A DNA stretch of 64,000 bases, from NCBI RefSeq assembly GCF_963082655.1, contig NC_081556.1:151993501-152057500 (forward strand), written 5' to 3'. The notes beneath the pieces are model-generated. The model was not told the origin of the DNA and searched no databases. It saw only the letters and a list, made by a program, of their open reading frames with translations. A program made the translations under genes and the position numbers. This document shows, piece by piece, positions 10,641 through 23,400 of the stretch; the first letter of the stretch is position 1; every line of letters begins with the position of its first letter. Source of the DNA: Stomoxys calcitrans (lineage: Eukaryota; Arthropoda; Insecta; Diptera; Muscidae).

Positions 10641-11437
10641 GAAACACACAAAGTTTGGCAATGTTATATCCCTACATAAAATACCTGTACATTCACTTCT
10701 CCCTATAAAATAGACAAAACCAATACTTGCATACATTGCATATACATATATAAAGGATATGAAAAATATATAACTTGCATAAAATTTGCAAGTTTCATCT
10801 ATTTTGTTGTTTCTAATAAAGTTTTGATTTTGTGCAAAAAATGGCTTCTTTTCTCTAGCACACATTCCTTCCTTCCATAAAATAATGATAATTTTTTGCG
10901 AGTCCTTGCTATGTTGGCTGCCAAAGAGCTTATCGTGTAGAGACTATGAATAACACTCCCATCCTTGCCGATAGATGTACAAGTAAACAGGAGCAATTTT
11001 TTAAATAAAATGAAATTGTTCATTTGGCTTTCGTATTAGGCAAGTTTTATCGAAAACAAACTGAACAACTCAAGGGTAGGTTTAATTACATCTACATTGA
11101 CTATGGATTCCATAAATTTTTTCGAAATTTCATTTCACATTGAAAGTGAAATTCTTTTCATTATAATTAAAATCTGGATGATAAACTGATCTCTGTTGTA
11201 GCAAAGAATTGTGGGCTACCATAAAATTTCTATTACTTATTTTGACCTTTTGTTTGTTGTTTTGGTCGATATTGTGATTGTAAATCAATTACTATAACAA
11301 TGTATAGTAAGGGTACATTAGAAAGAGGGCATTAAGATGAAATATATTTTGAGGACGTGCAGAAAATTTAATATTTACAAGATCCTGCAATGGAATCCCA
11401 ATTTACAAGAAAGGATAAAAGTTCCCATGAAAGTTAA
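10641..11437. other. Unassigned AT-rich stretch
   Basis: No gene, repeat boundary or RNA gene could be recognised. Short frames here are low in complexity. Confidence 0.5.
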
Positions 11438-12611
11438 TCTTATATATAAAAATCAATTTGTGTTTGTTTGTAGGTTTGTTTGTTTGTTTGTTTGTTTGTT
11501 TGTGTGTTCCTTATAGACTCAGAAACGGCTGAACCGATTTTCTTGAAATTTTCACAGATGGTGCATAATGATCCCGTGGTGAAAATAGTGTACAACATTT
11601 TTTGATATCTGAAGGGGGGAGCGGACCCTCCCCCTTACCCTAATTTTCAGAAACGCCAGATCTCGGAGATGGGTGCTGCGATTTAAGCGAAATTTTGTGT
11701 GCTCTCATATAGTACCTTAAAACTAAAAATTTGGTATCCAAATTTTGGATGGGGTACCAAAGGGGGGCTGCCCCACCCTTAATCCTACTAAACATATATT
11801 TAGACCAATCACGACAATATGGGACTCAAATAAAAGGTATTTAGGATGAGAAAATGTATCTGATATCCAATTATCGGCCCAAGTGTTTGGGGGACCTCAA
11901 CAACCCCCAAAACCTCCCTAAATCCGACATATTCACTGACAATGGCAATATGGAACTCAAATGAATGGTATTTGCGAGTAGATTACGAATTTGATATCCA
12001 AATGTGGCATCCACCCCTTCCCCAAAGCACCTCCCAAAGGGAACAAATTTACGACCATTGCGATATGGGGCTCAAAAAAAAATTTTTGAGAGTAAAGCAC
12101 GAATCTGGTATCAATATTTGGGAAAAAGTGTTTATGGGCCACCCCAATAAAACCACCCAAATAGGACGTATTTGCTAACCATTGCAATATGGGGCTTAAA
12201 TTTGAGATATTTTAGATTAAAATAAGAATCTGATATATATTTTCGTGGCCAAGTCATTGAGTGGCCGCCCCATCCCTCAACAGGGCGAAAATTCATACCC
12301 ACTTACGGGACTACTTTTCTGGGGTCCACAGCACCCCCCTAACCCACCAACCACCACCATGGGGCACTTCCCACTACAAAAAAACCATATATGAATATCG
12401 GGCAACGATCTTAAATGACCCTAAACCCTCCGAGCGAATTCATAGACGAATAATGATTATATGGAATTCAGATAAAGGCATTTATATTTTTATACTGTTT
12501 CTCAAGCTATATACACTCAAAGCTCTTTAATTGACAAAAAAATATGCACAGGATAATTTTGTTCCATGTAAAGTAAAAGAAGGTCCAACGGAGCGGGCCC
12601 TGTCCAGCTAG
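11438..12611 (+). mobile_element. Probable non-autonomous Helitron-like element
   Basis: The left end is A|TCTTATATATAAAAATC and the right end is CTGTCCAGCTAG|T, matching the Helitron rules of a 5' TC, a 3' CTRR and insertion between A and T. A weak GC-rich imperfect hairpin (GGAGCGGGCCCTGTCC) sits just before the CTAG. Near the left end is a (TTTG)n run (11463-11503) and GGCTGAACCGATTTTCTTGA. The core has degenerate repeats of roughly 130-170 bp containing AATATGGGACTCAAATAAAAGG. No Rep/helicase coding was seen. Related sequence in reverse lies at 29640-30085. Confidence 0.55.
11463..11503 (+). repeat. (TTTG)n microsatellite
   Basis: About nine TTTG units lie near the left end of the Helitron-like element. 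Confidence 0.85.
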
Positions 12612-12636
12612 TTTACTTAAAATTCATAATTTGGAA

Positions 12637-14020
12637 ACAAGTAAAATGGCATTAAGTTCGGCCGGGCCGAACTTTGAATACTCTCCACATCGGGTATATA
12701 TGTAAATCCCCTTTCGTCACAATCCGGTGAAAATTGGATAACTTAAGCATCCAAATTCGGCACGGACATTGAGTGGTCTAATATATATGTCACTGTTCAA
12801 TTTTGTAGAACAAAATATTGGTCTTTTTGGCAGATATATCCAATTATAAACCGATCTGAACCATATTAAGGTCCGATATAGTGAGGCTCAGAAAAACTCA
12901 CTGTTTCAAATTTCAGCGAAATTTGGTAATAAATAAAGCTTTTATGGGCTTCAGTCCCCTTATCGGCAGATCGGTCTATATGGCAGTTATATCTAAATAT
13001 TGTCCGATCAGAACCATATTTCGGTCGGATGTTGGGAGGTTTTAATCGACTCACTGTTTCAAATTTCAAGAGAAATTGGGTAATAAATAAAGGTTTTATT
13101 GGATTCAGACTCCTTATCGGCCGATCGGTCCTTATTGCAGCTATATCTAAATATAGTCCGATCTGAACCATATTTAAGTCGGGTATCAAGAGGCTAAAAA
13201 TAATTCACTGTTTCAAATTTTAGCGAAATCGGTTAAAAATAAAGCTTTTATGGGCTTCAGACCCTTTATCGGCAGATCGGTCTATATGACAGCTGTATCT
13301 CAATATAGTCCGATCTGTACCATATATGGGTCGTAAGTTGGGAGGATTAAAACTGCGCACTATTCCAAATTACAGCGAAATCGAATTAAAAAAAGAAAGC
13401 TTTTATTGGCTTCAGACCCTTTATCGGGAGATCGGCCTATATGACAGCTATATCTAAATACAGTCCGATCTGATCCATATAGAGGTCAGATGTTGGGAGG
13501 CTTCAAATAACCCACTGTTGCAAATTTCGGCGAAATCGGGTAATAAATAAAGCTTTTATGGACTTGGGACCCTTTGTCGGGAGATCGGTATATATGTCAG
13601 CTATATCTAAATATATTCCGATCTGAGTTATCTTATCTTAAGTTACTCACTGTATAAAACTTCAGCGAAATCGGATAAAAAATAAAGCATTTATGGGCAT
13701 TAGACCCTTTATCTGCAGATCGGTATATATAGCAGCTATATCCAAATATGGTCTGATTTGGCCCGTTCAAGAACTTAAGCAGCGTGCATCAAAAAGACGC
13801 ATGTGTGCCAAATTTCAGCTCAATATCTCAATTTTTGAAGGCTCTAGAGTGATTACAACGGACGGAAGGACAGACGCACAGACACACAGACATCGTTAAA
13901 TCGTCTTAGAATTTTACCACGATCTGAATCATATATACTTTGTAGGGTCTGAAATTGTTATTTCGATGTGTTGCAAACGGAATGACTAAATGAATATACC
14001 CCCTATCCTAGGGTGGTGGG
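12637..14020 (+). mobile_element. DINE-like element with tandem core (type II)
   Basis: The left end is ATTAAGTTCGGCCGGGCCGAA with CATCGGGTATATATGTAAAT. The right end has CGGAAGGACAGACGCACAGAC, TTGCAAACGGAATGAC and ATATACCCCCTATCCTAGGG. In the core the GATCGG motif recurs at 12969, 13123, 13275, 13430, 13583 and 13718, spaced 152-155 bp apart except for the last, shorter unit. No coding capacity. Confidence 0.75.
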
Positions 14021-14431
14021 TCTTCGACAATCTTCTTCAGTTTTACTCAAATCGGTCCAGATGTGGACATAGCTGCCATATAGACCGATCTCTCGATTTA
14101 AGGTCTTGGGGCCATTAGAGGTGCATTTATTGTCCGATTTCACAGAAATTTGACACAGTGACTTATGTTTGGCTTTTCGACATCCGTGTCGTATATGGTT
14201 CAGATCGGTATATAGCTACTTTAAAGACCAATATTTTGTTATACAAAATTGAACAATGACTTGTACTTATTAGTATTTGGTCCGAATCGGAACATATTTC
14301 GATATAGCTGCTATGGGGCATAAGGTATGCATTTTTCAACGGATTTTGACGAAAGGTTGATTACATATATACCCGAGGTGGTGGGTATTCAAAGTTCCGC
14401 ACGGCCGAACTTGACGCCTTTTTACTTGTTT
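14021..14431 (-). mobile_element. DINE-like element, truncated, abutting the previous one
   Basis: It starts mid-core and runs to ACATATATACCCGAGGTGG, then a variant palindrome (TTCCGCACGGCCGAACTTG) and TTTTTACTTGTTT. It lies palindrome-end-outward next to the opposite-facing element at 12637-14020, giving a back-to-back arrangement. Confidence 0.7.
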
Positions 14432-15950
14432 CTGTTATGTTGATACTCATGTCTGTTGTATACGTTGGTAATATCACTCAGTTTGGTTTTTTAGTTTGTT
14501 TTGGCAGATAAAAAGGTTAGTCGTGTTCGACGATTTTCTTACATAAAAGTTAACAAATACTTCCCATCTCTTTCAAACTACTAATTTCTAAACTAAAAGT
14601 TTCTTTAAAGACCATTATCTCTTACCGTCATCGCTTTTCCTGGAAATCACTTGAAAATCTGTTTGAATTCTATCAGTTGATAAACTTTGCACTCAACACA
14701 AATCCACAAAACACTTACACCTGCAGCATCCTTCCTTTGATCCTTGTCAATTTTTCCCCCTAACATAAACAATATGCATTTCCGACTCCATGAAGCGGGC
14801 ACGTCTTTTCAACAAGTTAGCTTGTATTATTGCCCCCAAAAGCCTTGGGGACAGACAGGTTCTTTATACACTTCAACGCCTGGAAAAAAGGCTTCAAAGG
14901 AAAATCCACTGAAAAAAGGGAGGGAAAGTAGAAAAAAACCAGTTGACAAAAATGCAACTCAAAAGAGCAGCCACACCACTCACTCAGCCAGCCAGGTAAA
15001 TGCAAATAAAGAAACCTTTGGCAAATCGCTGCAAAATGAGCCAAAAAGGCAGGCAAGCAAAAAAAGGATAACCGAACTGAAAGTATGACATCTTAACGAT
15101 TGTGCAGTTTTTAGTCTTCATTGCCGCACCATAAAAAGAAGACGAGCAAAATGGAAATAAAACCCTAAAAACGTTTTGCATTTTCAATAACAATTTTATA
15201 TTCAAATTTTCAATTCACAGGCAGATACGAAAAGAATCCATCCTGCCATTCAAACATCCTTTCAACATCCCACCAAATCAACGATCCAGGCAGTAAGCAG
15301 CAGCAGCAAGTGAACAGGGCAAGCAGCGCATAAGGAAAAGACACGAAAATTGAAAAAGCAAATAAAGCAGAGAAATATCTGCACAAAGACTCAAAACGTG
15401 ATTGTAATGTAATCACCAATATTTGCTGGAAAACAGGACTTGGAAAGAGGGCGGGTGGGAGGCAAGCAAGCCAAGAACAAGGACAATTTATACCTTGGCC
15501 TGTTCGCTGTTGCAACTCCCGTTGGCTGTCCCCTCTCCGCTCTCGCCTCCAAAGCTAAATGGTGAAGTCAAAGATGCTGACAAAATGGCTAAGAAATGTA
15601 TTTTTTATTGGAGTTGGCGTTGTTTGTAGCCAAAGCACTGACATGGCAATGAGGAAACGAAGAAAATCAAATTCCAAAATAATAATAAATATATTACAGC
15701 TATTTGCCGGGAATGAGTTTTTAAGGGGATGTACGTTTATTTGAAAAATTGAAATATTTTTGGGAAAAACCTAGCTCATTCAAATTCAAGTTAAATAAGT
15801 TCGAAATTTGTATAACCTATACCGCAATGTTTATAGCTGCGAAATTTTGGACTTAGACGAAGTCTTAGTGGTGTTAATACCCAAGCTGGGCAAGGCCTAT
15901 GGCAATATAAGCCTTAAGTCCTTTCTACTGAAAAACCACTAAGGAAAGGC
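14432..15950. other. Unassigned stretch, no supported gene
   Basis: A plus-strand frame at 14744-15088 is Lys/Ser-rich with no recognisable domain. Other frames are similar. This may be intergenic or intronic host DNA. Confidence 0.45.
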
Positions 15951-16101
15951 AAAAGTCGGACATAGCTAAATCAAATCAGAAAGTGATTCTAAGCCGATCC
16001 GTATACTTATCAATGGGTCTAGCGCTTCTCCTTCTTAGCGTTGCAAACAAATGCACAAATCTATAATACCCTGTACCACAGTGGTGGTGCAGGGTATAAA
16101 A
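15951..16101 (+). repeat. DINE-like type III terminus with hairpin
   Basis: It contains CAAATCAGAAAGTGATTCTA, CTTATCAATGGGTCTAG and the hairpin TACCCTGTACCAC/GTGGTGCAGGGTA at about 16067-16096. The same terminus appears at about 55140-55220 and, reversed, at about 54220 and 56205. Confidence 0.65.
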
Positions 16102-16600
16102 ATGATACTATGTTCGGCCGGGCCGAATCTTATATACCCTCTACATTGGATCGCATTTCTTTCTTTGCCCGGCATCTGTTTATAGGCAAACAGAGAATAA
16201 CGATTACAATTGCATCCTAAATGGGTTCTAGAATTAAACTAGGAGATGCATTTATATGGCAGCTATATTTGTATATTGAACATTCTTACCATACTTGTTG
16301 AAAGTTATAACAAAACACCTCATACAAATTTTCGCTTAATCGGATAAGAATTGCGCCCTCTAAAGGCTCAAGAAGTCAAGATCCTAGATCGGTTTATATG
16401 CCAGCTATATCAAGTTATGAACAGATTTTCACCATACTTAGTATAGTTGTTGCAAGTCATAACAAAACACCTCATGCAAAATGTTAGCCAAAACGGATAT
16501 GAATTGCGCCCTCTAGAGGCTTAAGATGTCAAAATCCCAGACCGGTTTATATGGCAGCTATATCAGGTTATGAACAGATTTTGATCACCACTTGCAGGAG
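16102..16600 (+). mobile_element. DINE-like type I element, 3'-truncated
   Basis: It opens with TTCGGCCGGGCCGAA (16113-16127) and TATATACCCTCTACATTGG, then has about three core units with GGTTTATATGGCAGCTATATC. No GTCCGTC end is present. It starts directly at the type III hairpin end. Confidence 0.7.
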
Positions 16601-16699
16601 CAACTGAAAATATTGCATCTGTTAAACTGTGACCACCTGCTTACACCTGTGCTAAATATCATTTTGATCACACCATTTTTGCTTATATGTAGCTACTAG

Positions 16700-17989
16700 C
16701 ATTCCGGTGGTCCGCTTCGCTACCTCCGTTTTTGGTACCCCTTTTAGTGTAGGACTTCCAAAAACCCAGGTCACTCAGTTCGTAAGATTATGAAGTTTTG
16801 TAAGAATAGGGTATACAATTTCAGAAATCTTTCCCCTTCTGTAAAGAAAGTACCAAATAGTACCAAGAAATAATCTATAAGTCGCTCAATATTTATTACC
16901 AAGGTATAAATAAAATCCAAATTTGAGCTCTTTAGCTCAATTCGTAAAGAAAGTGTAATTTTGTTCGTTTTAGTACCTAAATGTACGATTTTTAATAATC
17001 TTCTGATCACCCAAAATTTATACCCATAGTGTACTTGTATCACAATTTTGAGAGCTTTAGCTCACTCCGCAAGGTACCACTTACACATTAGTTACACTTA
17101 GTACATTTTCTTCCATATGTCGTATTCTTCTCAAGACTGCGATATTTTTCAAATTGCTTAATTTTTTCAGTCCCCGTTCGATGTTGGCGAATATAAGCCA
17201 ATTCGTACTATTTTGCACTTTTTGGTACCAAAAAGTACGAATTTTGAATGGATCACTTAGGAACCCATTAAATCTTAGTTGCATTTATATGTCGAATTTC
17301 ACACCTATAGCTCCATCTATGAAGAAAGTAACAAATTGTACAAAAATTTGGAAATGAAGAATAGATCATTTAGCCACTCATAAAATATTTCCTACTTTTA
17401 TCTGGATACCAAATGTCAGACCTATAGCTCCATCTGAACACCAAGTACGAAATGGTACCAAAATGTACGATTTTTTAATAGAACATTTAGTCACCCATCA
17501 TGTATTTCTTTGTGGTACCTTCATGCCAAATTTCGGACCTCTAAATCCATCTATAAAGAAATTACCAACAAGTACCAATTTTCGTACCAAAATGTTCGAA
17601 TTGTGATAAAAACATTTAGTCGCCCATCATATATATCTAAGTGATACCTACATGCCATATATAGAGCTCTAGCTTCATTTGCACAGAAATTACCAAATGG
17701 TACCAACATTGGTACCAAAATGTATGAATTGTAAAAAGATCATAGTCACCGATCATATTCTTCCTAGTTGTACCAGCATGGTACAAGCTGTAAAGAAAGT
17801 ACCAAATGATACCAATTTTGGTACCAACATGTATGAAATTTGAACAGATCATTTAGTCACCAATTATATATTTCCTAGTCGTGACTAAATTCTAAATTTC
17901 AAACCTCTAGCTCCATCTGTAGAGAAGGTACCAAATCATACCGATTGCGTTAATAAACGTACGCTTTCTCCCGTTACCAGTACTATTTT
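16700..17989. repeat. GTACC-rich tandem repeat region
   Basis: Degenerate repeats of roughly 120-130 bp combine AAAGTACCAAATGGTACCA, AAAATGTACGAATT, CATTTAGTCACCCATCATAT and ATAGCTCCATCT. Pieces of the same pattern resume at about 19400-19450, 19795-19860 and 26815-26880. The original block was therefore split by later insertions. There is no coding. Confidence 0.75.
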
Positions 17990-19327
17990 TATACCCTCCA
18001 CCATTGGATGGAGGTATACTAATTTCGTCATTCTGTTTGTAACACCTCGAAATATGCGTCTTAGACCCCACAAAGTATATATATTCTTGATCGTCATGTC
18101 ATTTTAATCCATCTTGCCATGACCATTCGTCTGTCCGTCAGACCGTCCGTTTGTCTGTCGAAAGCACGCTAACTTTCGAAGGAGTTAGGCTAGCCGCTTT
18201 AAATTTTGCACAAATACTTTTTATTAGTGTATGTCGGTTGGTATTATAAATGGACCAAATTGGTCCATGTTTTGATATAGCTGCCATATAAACCGATATT
18301 GGGTCTTGACTTCTTGAGCCTCTATAGTGCGCAATTCTTATCCGATTGGAATGAAATTTTGCACGACGTGTTTTGTTATGATATCCAACAACTGCACCAA
18401 GTATGGTCCAAATCGGTTCATAACCTGATATAGATGCAATATAAACCGATCTTAGGTCTTGACTTCTTGAATCTCTAGAGTGCGCAATTCTTATCCGATT
18501 GGAATGAAATTTTGCACGACGTGTTTTGTTATGATATCCAACCACTGCGCCAAGTATGGTTCAAATCGGTCCATAACCTGATATAGCTGCCATATAAACC
18601 GATCTTGGGTCTTGACTTCTTGAGTCTCCAGAGGGCGCAATTCTTATCCGATTTGAATGAATTTTTGCACGAAGTATTTTGTTATGATATCCAACAACTG
18701 CGCCAAGTATGGTTCAAATCGGTTCATAACCTGATATAGCTGTCATATATAAACAGATCTGGGGACTTGACTTCTTGAGCTTCTAGAGAGCGCAATTCCT
18801 ATCTGATTAGGCTGAAATTTCGCATGACGTTTTTTATTTATTTTTTTCAACAACTGTGTCAAATAAGGTTTAAATCGGTTCATAACCTGATATAGCTGCC
18901 ATATAAACCGATCTGGGATCTTGACTTCTTGAGCCTCTAGAGGTCGCAATTATTATCCGATTTGCCTGAAATTTTGTACGACGGATCCTCTCATGACCAT
19001 CAACATACGTGTTTATTATGGTCTGAATCGGTCTATAGCCCGATACAGCTCCCATATAAATTGATCTCTCTATTTTACTTCTTGAGCCCCGAAAGGGCGC
19101 AATTCTTATTCGAATTGGCTGGCATTTTACACAGGTCTCCAACATATAATTTAATTGTGGTCCAAACCGGGCCCTATCTTCATATCGCTCTCATAGCAGA
19201 GCAATTCTCTTCTTATATCCTTTTTTGCCTAAGAAGAGATGCCGGAAAAACAAGTCGAAAAATGCCATCCTTGGTGGAGGGTATATAAGATTCGGCCCGG
19301 CCGAACTTAGCACGCTTTTATTTGTTT
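17990..19327 (-). mobile_element. Complete DINE-like element (type I) with about 153-bp core array
   Basis: It begins TATACCCTCCACCATTGG and ends TTCGGCCCGGCCGAACTTAG (palindrome 19290-19304) then CACGCTTTTATTTG. Core motifs at about 18281, 18434, 18586, 18740 and 18896 are 152-156 bp apart. It is inserted in the GTACC repeat region. Confidence 0.8.
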
Positions 19328-19478
19328 TCTTTTTACCCTCATCCGTTTGCAATTCAAATTTCAAAATTATATTTCTATCCATCCGCTCTGTACAAAGTTC
19401 ACCCATTTCGTACCTTTTTGGTACTTTCTTTAGTACCTACATGTAAATCCTCAAACTATATAAGTCACCTAAATACTG

Positions 19479-19671
19479 CTAAATTTTCCATTAACATTCC
19501 ATTAAGGAACAGGGGATAAGGGGCGTCCTTTTTTATGCCAAGCGCGAAGGGCGTACCGCATAGCGAGACCATTTGGTAGAGAAGTTTTTGACATGGCAGG
19601 ATACCTTACAAATGTAGCCAGCATTAATAAGGGGATAACCACCGCTGAAAATTTTTTTGGTATTCAAGCCT
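19479..19671 (-). mobile_element. SINE tail, inverted and internally deleted
   Basis: This is the reverse complement of the SINE 3' half: ACATTCCATTAAGGAACAGGGG, then GGCGTACCGC and GGGATAACCACCGCTG. The portion corresponding to TGCACTCATTGATATGTGAG is missing. It meets a plus-oriented SINE head at 19672. Confidence 0.7.
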
Positions 19672-19672
19672 G

Positions 19673-19737
19673 GAGGCCCCCTCGGCGCAGAGTTTAGCAT
19701 GTCCGCCTATAACGCTAAACGCCTGGGTTCAAAGTCA
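19673..19737 (+). mobile_element. SINE head fragment, facing away from the inverted tail
   Basis: It reads GCGCAGAGTTTAGCATGTCC, then GCCTGGGTTCAAAG, the A- and B-box part of the SINE, and stops soon after the B box. With the inverted tail to its left it forms a rearranged composite. Confidence 0.7.
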
Positions 19738-19889
19738 CCCAATTATGATCGCCATAGTTCGCCATAGTTTGCCTACTCAGAGATCTAGTTCAATTTACAA
19801 AGAAAGTACCAAATATAGTACCTATTGCGGTACTAAATGAACTATTTCTCCCACTTCTGAAACGTTTTTCCAACATTTTTTTACCAAAC
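19738..19889. other. GTACC-repeat remnant before the BEL insertion
   Basis: Contains AAGAAAGTACCAAATATAGT and TGCGGTACTAAATGAAC, continuing the block at 16700-17989. Confidence 0.5.
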
Positions 19890-19894
19890 CTTGT

Positions 19895-20345
19895 TGTTGA
19901 CGCCAATCTCAAAAATGCCTTAATTTAAATTTATAGCAACTCAATTTTGTATCTGTCAGTTCGTAATTATTGATAGGGTTAAGTAACGTAATTATTGTTA
20001 GTGTTTAGTAACTAGTAATTTTTAATTAAATGTTTTTAAAATGTCAAGTAGCGTCCTCATTCGCCATATTCTTAAAGTCCATAAAAATTTGCAAGTTGGC
20101 ATATACGCGGTGTTGCGGATTCAGGAGGAATATTGCAGATAATTATTAAAATCTAGTGGTTTTCATACCAAAAAGTAGGTTACGTTTTTTTTTTGTTATA
20201 ATTTTTGTATTTTTACTTGTATGTTTTTATGTAGGAATTTTAATATAAATGCACTTGTGAAATAAATCAAGTCTTTTGTGGAACTGGTGTATTTTATTCA
20301 AAATCCCGTGGAAACTGCTAGCTCTGGCAAATTGCCTTCTCAACA
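19895..20345 (+). repeat. BEL/Pao 5' LTR
   Basis: At 451 bp it differs from the 3' LTR only in the length of one T-run (10 versus 9 T) by my base-by-base reading. A candidate poly(A) signal AATAAA lies at 20261-20266. Confidence 0.95.
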
Positions 20346-20430
20346 TTTTAAAATTCTTTTTGCCGAATACTTCGTCTCCATCTGACTCACCCATAGCATC
20401 AATATTTTTGCCAATCTCGCAGTAAGTACA

Positions 20431-23400
20431 ATGAATAACGACATTACAACGGGTCAACCACAAAATGATAATGGTTGCATCCTATGTCCAAATCCCCCTG
20501 ACTCAAACATGTTATCTTGCATGGAATGCAAAAGAGTATTTCATAAAATTTGCCTTAAAAATGCCAATAGAACGAATCAACTCTGTCCAGACTGTGCAGA
20601 CCGCAGGCCACCTTCGCCTACCCATAGTATCCGAAGCCATTCCTCTGCTGTCTCGCGCCAATCTCATGCACGTAGCATTCAACTACAACTACAGCGTCTT
20701 GAAGAAGAGAGAAATCTCAATTTAGAATTTCTAAACAAAAAATATGACCTTCTGCAGGAAGCTGCAACCGTAAATGAAAATTCATCAACTAGTTCTCAAT
20801 CGGTCCAAAACTGGGTCAATCAACTTCCCAATCATGACCAGCAAGCCGAATCAGCCTTAATGTCTACCAACAACAATGGTGTACATGCGCAGTCCACACA
20901 TTTGTTTGAAGAAACGTCTTACTTGGATATGCCTAATAGTTCAGCAGAACGAAACTCCAATAGTGAAACCACTCGTGGTACGGGACAAAATAAAGTAACA
21001 ACTGGCAGTGCTACCCAATTACCGCCCAATTCTACTAACCTGTGCTCAGCAGCTTGTAACATTGCAACTTCAACGATAGGCAATACTGCACCGATTGCTG
21101 CAGTGTCAGCCACCACCAATAGTGGAGATCAAAGATATCTGCATACGCAGACTGCTTCGCTTAATCCCAATGCGGTAACTTTCATAAATTTACCCAAAAA
21201 TTCTTATTTTAACACTGCAACACAACTTCCACCATCTGTTGCAAGTGCACCCCGCCAGAATTATCCCGAAAATACACAATCTTTTATTTATCAAGCACCC
21301 ATTTCATCTACAATGCGCCCCCAAACGAACAGTTTCAATAGCACATCCCAATTTCATAATAGCAATCTACTGCAACAAAGCAGCATCAATGCTAGACAAT
21401 CTGTTCCCAAGGAACTGCCAATATTTTCCGGGCACGCCGAAGACTGGCCATTATTTATTTCCACTTTCGAATGGTCCACCTCAACTTGCTGCTTTTCGGA
21501 GGCCGAGAACTTAATTCGTCTCCAAAAGTCTTTAAAAGGTGAAGCACTTTATAGTGTACAGCATTTGCTTATCCATCCATCAAATGTCTCTGCCGTCATC
21601 GATATTCTTCGAATGCTCTACGGCCAACCCGAAAAGATATTGAACTCTATAAAAGAAAGAATAAATTCATCGCCAAAGGTAGATGAAAACAATTTGCAAA
21701 CACTGACTCACTTTGCGATAAACGTCCGTAGTCTAATCGCCACTATTAAAGCCGGCAACTTGCCAGATGAGATAAATAATTCTTTTTTACTTCAACAATT
21801 ACTGCAAAAACTCCCATCTTCGTATCAAATGCAGTGGGCAACCATAAAACAGCAGCTTATGATTCAAAACAAGAAACCAAACTTATCTGCGTTTGACAGT
21901 TGGTTATTCAGTGTTGGATTAACAGCCAGTACAATAACAACTGATCCCATTTCTAACAATCGAGATAAAAATCGTCATACTAAAAGCAGCAGCTTCAATA
22001 ACAACAAAACAACTACAAGTAAGAGAGCATTTATCTACTCTCATAGTGATGATAAAAAGTGCATTGTATGCAACAATAAAAACTGCAGAGCTGTGAGTGA
22101 CTGTCCAACATATCAGTCGTTGGAACGCAGTGAAAAATGGAACGTGGTGAGAACCAAGAAGCTTTGCAAATACTGTTTGGGTGTGCATATGGGAGAATGC
22201 AGGAAAAAGAAAAAGTGCGGCGAGGAAGGCTGTGAGTACTATCACCATTCTTCCCTACATCGATATACGTCACCTTCACCACCTGTTGGAAGCAAACAAA
22301 CGTCAAATCAAAATATGACAAACAGTTCAAATGAAAGAGACGTGATACATAATTCCCACAATAATATGTTGACAAATATTTTGTTTAAAATTGTGCCAAT
22401 TACTATATATGGAAATAATAAAAGCATCGAAACCTATGCGTTTATTGATGAGGGTTCGTCGGTCAGCCTTATGGATAATTCAATTGCCAGTGATCTAAAA
22501 ATTGATGGTGTGGCTAGCCCCCTGTGTTTGAAATGGACGGGAGGTATGCAGCGAAGGGAAAAAAATTCAATGAAATTAACAATTCAAATTTCAGGGAACA
22601 GCAAAACCCGTGTGTCTTTAAACGTATGTACAGTGGAATCATTAAGTTTACCAGTGCAATCTTTGAACTACAAATTGTTAGCGCAGCGTTATCGCCATCT
22701 CCGAAATTTGCCTGTTAAAAGTTATGTGAACGCTGAGCCAAAACTACTTATTGGATTAAATCATCTTAATTTGGGTATTTCCAACAAGATTCGTGAAGGT
22801 GCCTCCAATGAGCCTGTTGCTGTCCGAACGAAACTGGGATGGCTCATATACGGCACAACATCCGAACCAGATCATACAAGTAAGCCATTTAATTTTCAAG
22901 TATGTAATTGTACAGCTAGCGATGAAAAATTAGATGAGTTAGTAAGAAGTTTTTACACACTCGAGAGCATTGGGATATGTACAAAAGACCCTCTTAAATC
23001 TGAAGATGAGAGTCGAGCATTAAACTTATTAAGCAAATACATGAAGCAAAAGGCAAGTGGTAATTATGAGGTTCCATTATTATGGAAGTTTGATTGTGTC
23101 GAACTGCCAAACAGTTTTGATATGGCTATAAAGCGGTTAACTTGCCTCGAAGGGAAGTTAAAACGAAACTTTGATCTCTTAAACATTTTTCGAGATACAA
23201 TTTCTAAATACCTATCTAAAGGCTACATACGTAGACTTGATGAAAAAGACATCAGGCGCAACGACGGAAAAGTGTGGTATTTACCAATTTTTGCCGTCTT
23301 TAATAAGAATAAGCCTGGTAAATCGCGTGTGGTGTGGGACGCGGCTGCCAGGGTTGGTGAATTTTCGTTGAACTCGTTTCTGCTTAAGGGGCCTGATATG

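Noticed and set aside
14744..15088. 114-codon plus-strand frame
   Set aside because: Lys/Ser-rich, no domain and no splice or start support.
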